Source: Cyanobacteria bacterium UBA5018
GTDB lineage: Bacteria > Cyanobacteriota > Cyanobacteriia > PCC-6307 > Cyanobiaceae
Assembly (NCBI GenBank): GCA_002396505.1
Contig: DGYA01000010.1
Location: 1 to 13,751 of the forward strand
Length of the DNA: 13,751 nt
Reading direction: 5' to 3'
Shown here: in pieces, positions 1 through 6,743 of the stretch
Position numbering within the stretch: the first letter of the stretch is position 1
Layout of the letters: each line of letters starts with the position of its first letter
Program-made: the position numbers and the translations under genes
Notes under the pieces: generated by a model
Seen by the model: the letters and a program-made list of their open reading frames with translations, nothing else
The model's database searches: none
Told to the model about the DNA's origin: nothing

Positions 1-2007
1 CACAAACTTTTTAAAAGCAGGAGCGAGAATCCTGGCGCCATCATCCGAAATGTGATCATCATCCATGAAAAGTCGGATATTCTTCCTGTCGTGGGTTGAG
101 CACAATAAGCGCTCTGGTGGGCACAAAACAGGAAAAGGATCAAAAATAAAAACATTGTGGTGCTTTTTCGCAAGACTTGCGAGTGATTTATAGATCAAAC
201 CTCTTCTCTGTATCATATACTTTCTTGAGATCTCTCCAGGTTTTTGATATTGGCTGCAAATCTCTTGATAAGCAGGTATATACCTCCCGAAAGAAAACCA
301 CTGCTTAGAGCAAGTACCGCTTGGTGCGCCTCCATTATTTACCCAGTTGAATTCGGGTTCAGGCGCAATTAATACAACTCGAATTCCCGGAACAGACTGT
401 GCGACTATTCCCAAACCCTCCACATACAGGTCAAGCGCCTTGTTCCATTTGACAGGATTACCCTTCTGATCATAATGATGCCTGACTACCCAATCATAAC
501 TTTCAAGACTCATCTCTGGAGGCGAAAAAAATCCAATCCAATAGGGATTTACGATTAAAAATTGAACCGAGGGATTGCGTTTCGCTCTTTTAATAAATTC
601 GCGTGAGTCGAGCAACCTCACTTCTCTGGTCGGCGTTCCTGCCAACACCCCTGTAATACTGTGATTAAATAGGAAGGAATTTCCAGTATATTCCTTGCCG
701 ACTAGGGTGTTGCATTCCCCGTTGAATGCCAAATTCGCAACCTTAGAGAATTGACCAGCGTGACTATCGCCTGTGACGATGTTCCCAGACGCATTATTCT
801 GGCACTTACCAAGGGGGCTTGCAGCACCATTGCCTGCAAATAACATATTGTTTTTTGCCATTGACTTCAGCGCAATAGTAAAAACTGCCGATGCAATTAA
901 CGCCCCGATGCCAGTCATTAACAGCGCAGATTTATTTAGTGATAAGTGCTTTTTCCTAAACGGTGTCTCGATGAATTGATATGAAAGCGTTGAAAGTCCA
1001 ATAATTAGTCCGACCTGAAAGGGCGCTGACCACCAATGAATCCCAATGGTCCAGCGACTGATGCAAAGCACCCCCCAGTGCCATAAGTAGAGTGAATAAG
1101 AAATCAGACCGACAAAGACGACCTTCTCAAGGCTAAAAAGTTGGTACGCAGCAGTGCCCTTCTTCAGGCAGGCGATCAGAACTGCTGAGAGCATAACTAT
1201 CCCAATTGTCGCTGGGACTGCCGCGGCAACTGGCATAAACATAACCCCGACCATTGCTCCGACAATCAGCAACGGGGGCACTTGCTCCAATGCTTGCTCA
1301 ATTCTTGCGCGCTTTTGGAAGCCTATAAAAATCAAGCATCCTGCTGCCATCTCCCAAAATCGGGGAGGCATCAGAAAGTATGCGGCAGGTTGATTGACCT
1401 GATACAGGTAAATAAAACTTGTGAGCGAAGCAAAAGTCAGCACTCCGACCCAGCAAAATAGGTTCCGCGCCCCTTTTTCTGCCTGTTTACCGAAACCCGA
1501 GAACCAGATCAGGAATGGAAACAGTAGGTAGAACTGCTCCTCAACGCCCAGTGACCAGGTGTGAGTGAAAGGGTTGAGTTCAGTGGATTGGGCGAAGTAG
1601 TCGGTTGATGCCTGATAGAGATTGATATTAGAAATGCCAAATAGAGACCGCCATCCAAGACCAAGTGCCGCTTCAGGCTCTGGATTGAAAAGGCAGATCA
1701 GGACACTTGTGATCAGAACGAAAACCACCAGCGCGGGCACCAGTCGCTTGATTCGGCGCTCATAAAACCCCGTCACGAAATCCAGAAAGTTCTTGGACTC
1801 CCTGCCTGCCAGCGATGAAGTGATCACATACCCAGAAATCACAAAGAAAATATCAACGCCCAAATACCCGCTCGGCAGCAGATCCTTGTTGAAGTGGTTG
1901 ATGATGACGGCAACCACCGCAAACGCCCTTAGACCATCAATTTCCGGCCTGTATTTGTTTCTGGGAATCGCGGGCATATTCGGCGCTTTAGGATTTGCCG
2001 CCTCCAT
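1..2007 (-). CDS. OafA/YrhL-type membrane O-acyltransferase with C-terminal SGNH domain (3' end outside window)
   Basis: Reading the minus strand from ATG at 2007 gives 669 uninterrupted codons that run off the left edge. An AGAAGG Shine-Dalgarno lies 5 bases before this ATG, which fixes the start. Residues about 20-385 form an Acyltransferase_3 membrane domain: RPEIDGLRA (20-28), the likely catalytic His38, GYLGVDIFFVISGY (47-60), RRIKRLVPAL (84-93), HTWSLGVEEQFY (149-160) and several hydrophobic segments up to SYSLYLWHW (303-311). The C-terminal part carries SGNH hydrolase signatures: GDSHA (413-417) and DDDHIS (649-654), giving a plausible Ser415 and Asp649-x-x-His652. Such fusions transfer acetyl or other acyl groups to O-antigen, capsule or exopolysaccharide; the substrate here cannot be told. 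The protein looks almost complete at the edge. Its DNA is visibly more AT-rich than the genes after 2,750, which fits acquisition by transfer or an accessory surface locus. Confidence 0.93.
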   Translation of the reverse strand, partial: MEAANPKAPNMPAIPRNKYRPEIDGLRAFAVVAVIINHFNKDLLPSGYLGVDIFFVISGYVITSSLAGRESKNFLDFVTGFYERRIKRLVPALVVFVLITSVLICLFNPEPEAALGLGWRSLFGISNINLYQASTDYFAQSTELNPFTHTWSLGVEEQFYLLFPFLIWFSGFGKQAEKGARNLFCWVGVLTFASLTSFIYLYQVNQPAAYFLMPPRFWEMAAGCLIFIGFQKRARIEQALEQVPPLLIVGAMVGVMFMPVAAAVPATIGIVMLSAVLIACLKKGTAAYQLFSLEKVVFVGLISYSLYLWHWGVLCISRWTIGIHWWSAPFQVGLIIGLSTLSYQFIETPFRKKHLSLNKSALLMTGIGALIASAVFTIALKSMAKNNMLFAGNGAASPLGKCQNNASGNIVTGDSHAGQFSKVANLAFNGECNTLVGKEYTGNSFLFNHSITGVLAGTPTREVRLLDSREFIKRAKRNPSVQFLIVNPYWIGFFSPPEMSLESYDWVVRHHYDQKGNPVKWNKALDLYVEGLGIVAQSVPGIRVVLIAPEPEFNWVNNGGAPSGTCSKQWFSFGRYIPAYQEICSQYQKPGEISRKYMIQRRGLIYKSLASLAKKHHNVFIFDPFPVLCPPERLLCSTHDRKNIRLFMDDDHISDDGARILAPAFKKFV

Positions 2008-2074
2008 CGTAGCCTTCTGTCAAGGGGGGAGGCAACACCACGTTCTCCACGACTCTCGCCAATAGATATAGGCT

Positions 2075-2093
2075 TTATGCAGTTTTTGCATAA
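2075..2093. repeat. AT-rich inverted repeat upstream of the acyltransferase gene
   Basis: TTATGCA and TGCATAA are perfect 7-bp arms around GTTTT. They sit about 70-85 bases upstream of the acyltransferase ATG, in the most AT-rich part of the intergenic region. On the minus strand the element is followed by a TATATC stretch that could serve as a -10 box, but no convincing -35 box accompanies it. It could be an operator or promoter-associated palindrome; the function is inference. Confidence 0.35.
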
Positions 2094-2420
2094 GCGGCGA
2101 ATAGATGGTTATTAGGCGCTGGTTGCTGCTTCGCCTATTGCAGCCCTTACCGCCTTCCGCGTCAGCTTGCAATTGCCACGGGACATCCCCCCTGTCGCTG
2201 ATCCAGAACCTTGCGTAAGAGCGCAACCATTGCGCGTCTATGCCCCCTGACCGCTCCTCGCTTAGATCCGCTCCAGGGTCTGCCTGAACCGTTCGATGCT
2301 GGTGGGGCGCCCAAGAGGTGCCTTCTAAGCAGGTGGTCACCACCAGTTAGGCGTTTGGAGCGTCCAGTGCCACCAGGAAGGAGCTGGGGGGTCTTGGAGA
2401 CGATCAGCAGGGGATTGGAG

Positions 2421-2446
2421 GCTTGGGTGCCTCAGGGCACCCAAGC
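2421..2446. repeat. Perfect 11-bp hairpin with TCAG loop
   Basis: GCTTGGGTGCC and GGCACCCAAGC are exact reverse complements separated by four bases (TCAG). The hairpin is GC-rich and stable on either strand, but no T-run follows on either side, so it is not a standard intrinsic terminator. It lies in gene-free DNA between the acyltransferase and tRNA-Cys. A remnant of a mobile-element end or a structured RNA are possible explanations. Confidence 0.6.
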
Positions 2447-2624
2447 GGCGGGTGGAAGGTGAGGGGGCATAGGCAGCAACCTGCTGCAAACGCCTGGAAG
2501 CTGAGTCCTGGGCACCGTTGAAGTAAGCAGGGCCACACACCCCTCAGCTTCCGCTCAGCTTTCGTAGAGGGAGCGTCAGCATTCCGGACTGGCATCAGCG
2601 CAAAGCACCACCTAGGGAGTGGCA

Positions 2625-2669
2625 GCAACGCATCCTGTCTAACCTGACCCCAAATGGGGGATGCGTTGC
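2625..2669. repeat. 11-bp inverted repeat beside tRNA-Cys, terminator-like on + strand
   Basis: GCAACGCATCC (2625-2635) and GGATGCGTTGC (2659-2669) pair perfectly around a 23-base loop. The loop and the inner edge of the right arm contain a competing small hairpin, CCCC-AAAT-GGGG (2648-2659). On the plus strand four T follow the stem. On the minus strand it lies just downstream of tRNA-Cys, so it may stop or help process the tRNA transcript, although no T-run is present in that direction. Confidence 0.5.
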
Positions 2670-2683
2670 TTTTGCCGAATAAG

Positions 2684-2754
2684 AGGCGGCACCCAGATTC
2701 GAACTGGGGATAAAGGATTTGCAATCCTCTGCCTTACCACTTGGCCATGCCGCC
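2684..2754 (-). tRNA. tRNA-Cys (GCA)
   Basis: The minus strand folds as a 71-base tRNA. The acceptor stem is GGCGGCA/TGCCGCC with U as discriminator base, which is typical of tRNA-Cys. The anticodon loop TTGCAAA carries GCA and is closed by a five-pair stem. The T arm is CCCAG-TTCGAAT-CTGGG. The CCA end is not encoded. Its 3' end points toward the AT-richer accessory region, so it could be an integration site, but no duplicated tRNA 3' end was seen within the window. Confidence 0.95.
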
Positions 2755-2797
2755 GCCGGGGAGCAAACTCCCGTGCACGGATCGTATCAGCCTCGCC

Positions 2798-4072
2798 ATG
2801 GCCTCCCGCTTGCTGGTTTTGAGCAACGGCCATGGCGAGGACCTGATCGCCGAGCGGCTGATCAGCGCCTTGGTAAGGCGGCAGCCGGCTGTTGAGATTG
2901 TGGTGCTGCCCCTGGTGGGCGAGGGCAAGGCCTTCGCTGCGGCCGAAGCGGCGGGGAAACTGAAGCGGATTGGACCGCGGCAGCCCCTGCCCAGCGGCGG
3001 CTTCAGCAACCAGAGCCTGGGCGGCCTGCTTAGGGATCTGGCGGCGGGGCTGGCGGGGCTCAGTTGGCGGCAATGGCAGCTGGTGCGCCGCTGGGGCCGC
3101 AGCGGCGCACCGGTGCTAGCCGTAGGCGACCTGCTGCCCCTGCTGCTGGCCTGGGCCGGAGGCGGCCCCTACGGCTTCATCGGCACCCCCAAGAGCGACT
3201 ACACCTGGGCCACGCCGCCGCCGCCCGGCTGGCGGGGCCAGCCCTGGGACCTGCTGGCCGACGCCTATCACCGCTGCAAGGGCAGCGAGTGGGACCCCTG
3301 GGAGTGGGCGTTGATGGATCGCCGCCGCTGCCGGCTTGTCGCCCTGCGCGATCAGCTCACCGCCCGGGGGCTGAGGCGCCATGGGGTGGAGGCCCTGGCG
3401 GCCGGCAATCCGATGATGGATGGCCTGGCCCAGCAGTCGCCACCGGCCTGGCTAGCCGCCGATGGGCTAGGCCCGCTACTACTGCTGCCGGGCAGCCGCC
3501 TGCCGGAGGCCCTGGCCAATAGCCAAAGACTGCTGGCCGCCCTGGGGGCATTGGCGGAGCACTGGAGCCCCAAACCGCTCACGGCCCTGCTGGCCAGTGG
3601 CGAGCGCCCCAGCGCCCAGGAACTGGCGCCACTACTGGCGGCAGCCGGCTTCTGGGCAGAGGAGCTCAGCCCAGCAGCCGAGGCCTGCGGTGCCGTCGCC
3701 TGCTGGCGGCGCCAGCGGCTCCAACTGCTGATCGGACCGGGCTGTTTCCAACGCTGGGCGCCCTGGTGCAGCGCTGGCCTGGCCACCGCTGGCACCGCCA
3801 CCGAACAGCTGGTGGGCCTGGGGATCCCAGCCCTGTCGATCCCCGGGCCGGGCCCCCAGTTCCAGGCCGGCTTTGCCCGCCGCCAAAGCCGTCTGCTGGG
3901 CGGTGCGGTGCTGCCCTGCCGCACGCCGCTAGCGGCAGCCCAGCAGCTGGCCCAGCTGCTCGACGATCCCGAGCGGCGACGGCGGCTGGGGAGCATCGGC
4001 CGGGCCCGGATGGGCGGCGCCGGTGCCAGCGAAAGGCTGGCGGCCCTGATCGAGCAGCGCCTGCTGGGATGA
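2798..4072 (+). CDS. Lipid-A-disaccharide-synthase-related protein (cyanobacterial LpxB-like family)
   Basis: The product is 424 aa. It starts with a hydrophobic strand followed by SNGHGEDLIA (9-18), the N-terminal glycosyltransferase-B signature of this cyanobacterial family. GTPKSDYTW follows in the middle, and the C-terminal half has ATAGTATEQL and SIPGPGPQFQ, the LpxB-like nucleotide-sugar binding region. The family resembles LpxB (UDP-diacylglucosamine transfer) mainly in the C-terminal part, but its role in cyanobacteria is, to my knowledge, unsettled, so true lipid A synthesis should not be assumed. I chose ATG 2798 because an in-frame ATG at 2741 lies inside the tRNA gene and would add a poorly structured 19-residue extension. 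The next gene starts 25 bases after the stop, suggesting cotranscription. Confidence 0.88.
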   Translation: MASRLLVLSNGHGEDLIAERLISALVRRQPAVEIVVLPLVGEGKAFAAAEAAGKLKRIGPRQPLPSGGFSNQSLGGLLRDLAAGLAGLSWRQWQLVRRWGRSGAPVLAVGDLLPLLLAWAGGGPYGFIGTPKSDYTWATPPPPGWRGQPWDLLADAYHRCKGSEWDPWEWALMDRRRCRLVALRDQLTARGLRRHGVEALAAGNPMMDGLAQQSPPAWLAADGLGPLLLLPGSRLPEALANSQRLLAALGALAEHWSPKPLTALLASGERPSAQELAPLLAAAGFWAEELSPAAEACGAVACWRRQRLQLLIGPGCFQRWAPWCSAGLATAGTATEQLVGLGIPALSIPGPGPQFQAGFARRQSRLLGGAVLPCRTPLAAAQQLAQLLDDPERRRRLGSIGRARMGGAGASERLAALIEQRLLG

Positions 4073-4097
4073 TGCAACCAGCCGCGCCGCGCCCCAT

Positions 4098-4355
4098 ATG
4101 GCAGCAATTCCCGATCGTGCCTACAACGCCGCCTGCGGCCATCTGGCCAGCCAGCTAGGCATCAGCCTGGCCGCCGCCCGTCGCAAGGTGGACATCAAGG
4201 CCACCCAGGAGGGCATCACCGGTGCCGCCGCCAAACTGGAATTGGCAAATCAGTTACTCAGCACCGCCAAGGCCAGCGGCATCGACAGCCATGCCCTGCT
4301 CACAGCCCAGCTGGGCACCGTGGGCAACGATGAATACTTCATGATCGAAGACTGA
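4098..4355 (+). CDS. Small protein of unknown function, 85 aa
   Basis: I do not recognise a named family. The 85-residue product is soluble-looking and mostly helical in character: an N-terminal alanine-rich segment, a basic patch (AARRKVDIK, about 26-34), a leucine/alanine-rich middle and an acidic tail ending EYFMIED. It has a single cysteine (Cys13) and no membrane segment or signal peptide. Codon use matches the GC-rich neighbours, and the overall frame is clean, which supports a real gene. It follows the LpxB-like gene by 25 bases in the same direction and converges on the RNase D gene. No Shine-Dalgarno is evident before ATG 4098, which is common in cyanobacteria. Confidence 0.75.
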   Translation: MAAIPDRAYNAACGHLASQLGISLAAARRKVDIKATQEGITGAAAKLELANQLLSTAKASGIDSHALLTAQLGTVGNDEYFMIED

Positions 4356-4406
4356 AGCAGCCAACCCGCAGCGACTTTTTGGAGCCCTGATACCGCCATG
4401 GCTATC

Positions 4407-4452
4407 GGCTAGCTCCGTCGTCGCAATAGCTTCGTCGCCGCTATAGCTTGAT
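4407..4452. repeat. Imperfect 17-bp tandem repeat between convergent genes
   Basis: About 2.7 units are seen: GGCTAGCTCCGTCGTCG (4407-4423), CAATAGCTTCGTCGCCG (4424-4440) and a partial CTATAGCTTGAT. They share TAGCTYCGTCG. They lie in the 116-bp gap between the 85-aa gene and the 3' end of the RNase D gene. No T-tailed hairpin is present, so this is not an obvious terminator. Confidence 0.45.
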
Positions 4453-4471
4453 CCCCATGGGTTTGCCCTGA

Positions 4472-5146
4472 TTAGCGGTTGCCACCGGTGGAATGCTCAA
4501 ACAGCAGGTTGTAGCGCTGGCGATCCAGATCGGCGAACACCGGCAGACAGGCGAAGCAACGTTCCGCCAGCGACCAGCGCTCCTCCCGCTTGAGCATTGC
4601 CTCCAGCCGATCGCGGGCCGGCAGCAGGTAGCGCACATCGCCAGCGGCGTAGGCCAACTGGGCATCGGTGAGGTCCTCCACCCGCCCCCAGTCGGAGCTC
4701 TGGGCCTGCTTATCCAGTTCCACTCCCACCAGTTCCTGCACCACCTCCTTGAGGCCGTGCCTGGGGCTGTAGGTGCGGGCCAGGCGGCTGGCCACCTTGG
4801 TGCAAAAGATCGGCTGCACAGCGATGCCCAGGTTTTCGGCCAGGGCGGCCACGTCGAAGCGGGCGAAATGAAACACCTTCTCGATCGACTGGTTCTGCAT
4901 CAGGGCCTGGAGCCGCGGCGCTTCGCTCTGGCCCCGGGCCAGGCGGATGCAGCAAACGTTGTCTTGGTCGTCGCAAATCTGAACCAAGCAAAGCCGATCG
5001 CGGCCATGGATCAGGCCCATCGCCTCGGTGTCGACCGCCAGGGCCCGGGCACCGGCGTAGAGGGCCTCCCACTCGGCATCCAGATCGCCATCAAAGACGC
5101 AAAAGCGAGTTGGGGCGGGCAGGTTGCTGGTGGGGGTAGCGCTCAT
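4472..5146 (-). CDS. RNase D-type 3'-5' exonuclease (single DEDDy domain)
   Basis: The 224-aa product has the three DEDDy exonuclease motifs: ALAVDTEAMG with Asp39 and Glu41 (Exo I), FHFARFDVAAL with Asp98 (Exo II), and YAAGDVRYL with Tyr166 and Asp170 (Exo III). These bind two metal ions to remove nucleotides from RNA 3' ends, for example in tRNA maturation. E. coli RNase D is much longer because it adds HRDC domains; here the protein stops shortly after the exonuclease fold, a short form I believe to be usual in cyanobacteria. I chose ATG 5146. An in-frame GTG at 5194 would add 16 residues and overlap the divergent CCB-like gene. Only 35 bases separate the two divergent starts, so the promoters must be compact or overlap the neighbouring gene. 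Confidence 0.9.
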   Translation of the reverse strand: MSATPTSNLPAPTRFCVFDGDLDAEWEALYAGARALAVDTEAMGLIHGRDRLCLVQICDDQDNVCCIRLARGQSEAPRLQALMQNQSIEKVFHFARFDVAALAENLGIAVQPIFCTKVASRLARTYSPRHGLKEVVQELVGVELDKQAQSSDWGRVEDLTDAQLAYAAGDVRYLLPARDRLEAMLKREERWSLAERCFACLPVFADLDRQRYNLLFEHSTGGNR

Positions 5147-5181
5147 GGTCGGGGTTCGAGGGCGGGGGATGGGATGGGCCC

Positions 5182-5808
5182 ATGTTGACCCCACAGCAGT
5201 TGGCCCAAGCAGTTGACCCCATAGCCGCAGCAGAATGGCTTGAGTGCCTGCCCGCGATGGCCTCCTCCAGCTCCACCCTGCTGCTCACCCTGCTGATGGC
5301 CATCGGCCTGGTGTTTTTCCTGCGAGCCGCCAGCAAAGACCGCACCACAGTGCTGGAGATGCGCTCGTCGCGGCCGCCCATGGTGGTGCTCGCCGGGCTG
5401 AACGACTGGCTGCAACAGCGCGGCTGGCAACCGCTGGACGGCGATCCCGACCGGCGCCAACTGCGCTTTCGCGCCCAGGTGGCGGCTAGTCCGGCCCTGG
5501 CGGTGCTGCTCTCGCTGCTGGGGGCCCTCGGGGCCAGCTGCCTGGGGCTGGTGCTGCGCCAACTGCTGCCCCAACTGCACTGGTGGCCACTGCTGCTAGC
5601 CCTGCTGGGGCCCCTGGCCGGTTGGCTCTACCAGCGCCGGGCCCAGCGGGCTGAGTGCCTGGAACTGCGGCTGATCAGCCACGACAACGCCACCGGCAGC
5701 GCCCTGCGGCTGCGGGCTCACCGGGACGAACTGATTGCCCTGGAACTAGAAATCGGCCCGCAGCTGGGCCTGTTCAGCAACCGCAGCCTGCTCAGTTCCC
5801 CGATTTGA
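5182..5808 (+). CDS. CCB2/CCB4-like protein (cofactor assembly of complex C, subunit B)
   Basis: The 208-aa product matches the pattern of the cyanobacterial/plastid CCB2-CCB4 family, which helps attach haem c(i) to cytochrome b6 of the cytochrome b6f complex. Visible features are an N-terminal membrane helix (STLLLTLLMAIGLVFFL) directly followed by RAASKDRTT, a cytosolic or stromal stretch with GLNDWLQQRGWQ, a second hydrophobic pair (about 95-150) and a C-terminal soluble part ending FSNRS. Assignment rests on remembered family features, so it is moderately sure. Both ATG 5182 and the in-frame ATG at 5257 are possible starts; the latter gives a protein beginning MASSSSTLL. The amidase-like gene begins 11 bases after the stop, suggesting an operon. 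Confidence 0.8.
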   Translation: MLTPQQLAQAVDPIAAAEWLECLPAMASSSSTLLLTLLMAIGLVFFLRAASKDRTTVLEMRSSRPPMVVLAGLNDWLQQRGWQPLDGDPDRRQLRFRAQVAASPALAVLLSLLGALGASCLGLVLRQLLPQLHWWPLLLALLGPLAGWLYQRRAQRAECLELRLISHDNATGSALRLRAHRDELIALELEIGPQLGLFSNRSLLSSPI

Positions 5809-5819
5809 TTTGCGCAAAC

Positions 5820-6743
5820 ATGCCCCGGCATCTATGGGCTCTGCTGCTCACTCTGGTGAGCACGGCGCTGGTCGCGCCCGCCGTTGCCCAGGCACCCCTG
5901 CTCTCCAACAGCGACCCGCTCACCGGCCCCCGCAGCCGCCTGGCCAAAAACTGGCTTGGTACGCGTCCAGTGGCGGCGGGGCAGACCATCCTGGTGCTGG
6001 CCGGCCATGCCGACTCCCAGGGCATCGGCGGGGCCGGCACCGGCGGTGAGGCGGTGGGCCGCCGGGGGGCCAGGCCGATGCAGCCCGGCATCACCGACGA
6101 GCTGTATTGGAACCTGCTCACGTCCCGGGCGGTGGTGCGGCTGGGGCTGGAGCGAGGCCTGTCGATGCGCCTCTACGAACCGCCAGTGCGCAGCATCGCC
6201 GATGGCAACGATCCACGCACCAATTGGAGCGTCGGTCGCGCCCATGCCGCCGGGGGGGGCTATGCGCTGGAAATTCACTACGACGCCTACGGCCGCGATG
6301 GCATCGGCTCCGGGCTGATCCCGCCGCTACACAACCAGCCCAGCCGCCTCGACGAGAGCCTCGCTAGCGAATTCGGCGCCTTCCCGCTGCACTTCCGTGA
6401 TGGCCTCGGGGCACCCCGCCGGGGCATTGCCATCCTGGAAATCGGCAAGCTGGAAGGGAACCTGGAGGCCTCGCTGCGCAATCCCGCCAGCAGCGAGGCT
6501 GCAGTTCAGGCGATCGCCGGGCGGATAGTGGCAGCCCTAGAGCGGGGCCTTGCTGACCCCAGCCGCAGCGAGCCCCTGGGGGAACCCAGCCCTGAGCCCC
6601 TGGCCGGCGCCATCAAAGCCCCGAACAACGCCTCTGGGGTGAGCTCCCCCTTACCGAGCCGGGAGGCCATCAACGCACCGCCTGATGGGGAGCGCAGCGG
6701 CCCTCCAGCGAGTCGTCTTCGAGCCAGTTCTGGGGGCGAGTGA
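5820..6743 (+). CDS. Secreted N-acetylmuramoyl-L-alanine amidase-like hydrolase
   Basis: The 307-aa product starts with a signal peptide (MPRHLWALLLTLVSTALVAP, probable cleavage after AQA near residue 25). The body has the spacing of Amidase_3 zinc hydrolases: VLAGHADSQG with His63, DELYWN with Glu94, EIHYDAYG with His153, and ILEIGKLEG with Glu207. By family knowledge these would be the zinc ligands and catalytic glutamate of an enzyme cutting the amide between MurNAc and the peptide stem. The motifs diverge from the textbook forms, so activity is inference. After residue 245 the tail is proline/serine-rich and low in complexity; its last 74 bp overlap the 3' end of hemF on the other strand. 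I chose ATG 5820 because the in-frame upstream stretch overlaps the CCB-like gene and only 5820 begins a signal peptide. Confidence 0.8.
   Translation: MPRHLWALLLTLVSTALVAPAVAQAPLLSNSDPLTGPRSRLAKNWLGTRPVAAGQTILVLAGHADSQGIGGAGTGGEAVGRRGARPMQPGITDELYWNLLTSRAVVRLGLERGLSMRLYEPPVRSIADGNDPRTNWSVGRAHAAGGGYALEIHYDAYGRDGIGSGLIPPLHNQPSRLDESLASEFGAFPLHFRDGLGAPRRGIAILEIGKLEGNLEASLRNPASSEAAVQAIAGRIVAALERGLADPSRSEPLGEPSPEPLAGAIKAPNNASGVSSPLPSREAINAPPDGERSGPPASRLRASSGGE
6510..6517. repeat. HIP1 palindrome GCGATCGC
   Basis: GGCGATCGCC at 6509-6518 contains the octamer GCGATCGC, the highly iterated palindrome known from many cyanobacterial genomes. It lies inside the amidase-like gene. It is the only full copy I noticed, so this genome region is not HIP1-rich. 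Confidence 0.7.

Larger units (their letters stand above)
2008..2683. other. 676-bp region without a supported gene
   Basis: No open frame here looks like a real protein; the short frames on both strands have arginine/proline/tryptophan-rich, low-complexity translations. The region holds three inverted repeats, listed separately. On the minus strand, positions 2321-2262 read as APLGRPTSIERFRQTLERI followed by a stop, which resembles the tail of a transposase, but in-frame stops lie just upstream. The region could therefore be a decayed mobile element or simply a spacer beside the tRNA. No known small RNA signature was found. Confidence 0.5.

Noticed and set aside
773..2065. Short plus-strand frames at 773-979, 1154-1393 and 1793-2065
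   Set aside because: They lie opposite the clear acyltransferase gene, which has intact family motifs over the whole stretch.
2500..2570. Possible Yfr1-type small RNA near ACACACCCCTCAGC
   Set aside because: The conserved ACTCCTCACAC core of Yfr1 is not present, and no flanking hairpins with a T-run were seen.
2020..2724. Minus- and plus-strand frames of 67-107 codons in the spacer before tRNA-Cys
   Set aside because: Translations are low-complexity and proline/arginine/tryptophan-rich, overlap one another, and show no domain or ribosome site.
3352..4107. 251-codon minus-strand frame opposite the LpxB-like gene
   Set aside because: Serine/arginine/alanine-rich shadow typical of GC-rich DNA; the plus strand has recognisable family motifs.
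4493..5188. 231-codon plus-strand frame opposite RNase D
   Set aside because: The minus strand carries all DEDDy exonuclease motifs; the plus frame has no recognisable features.
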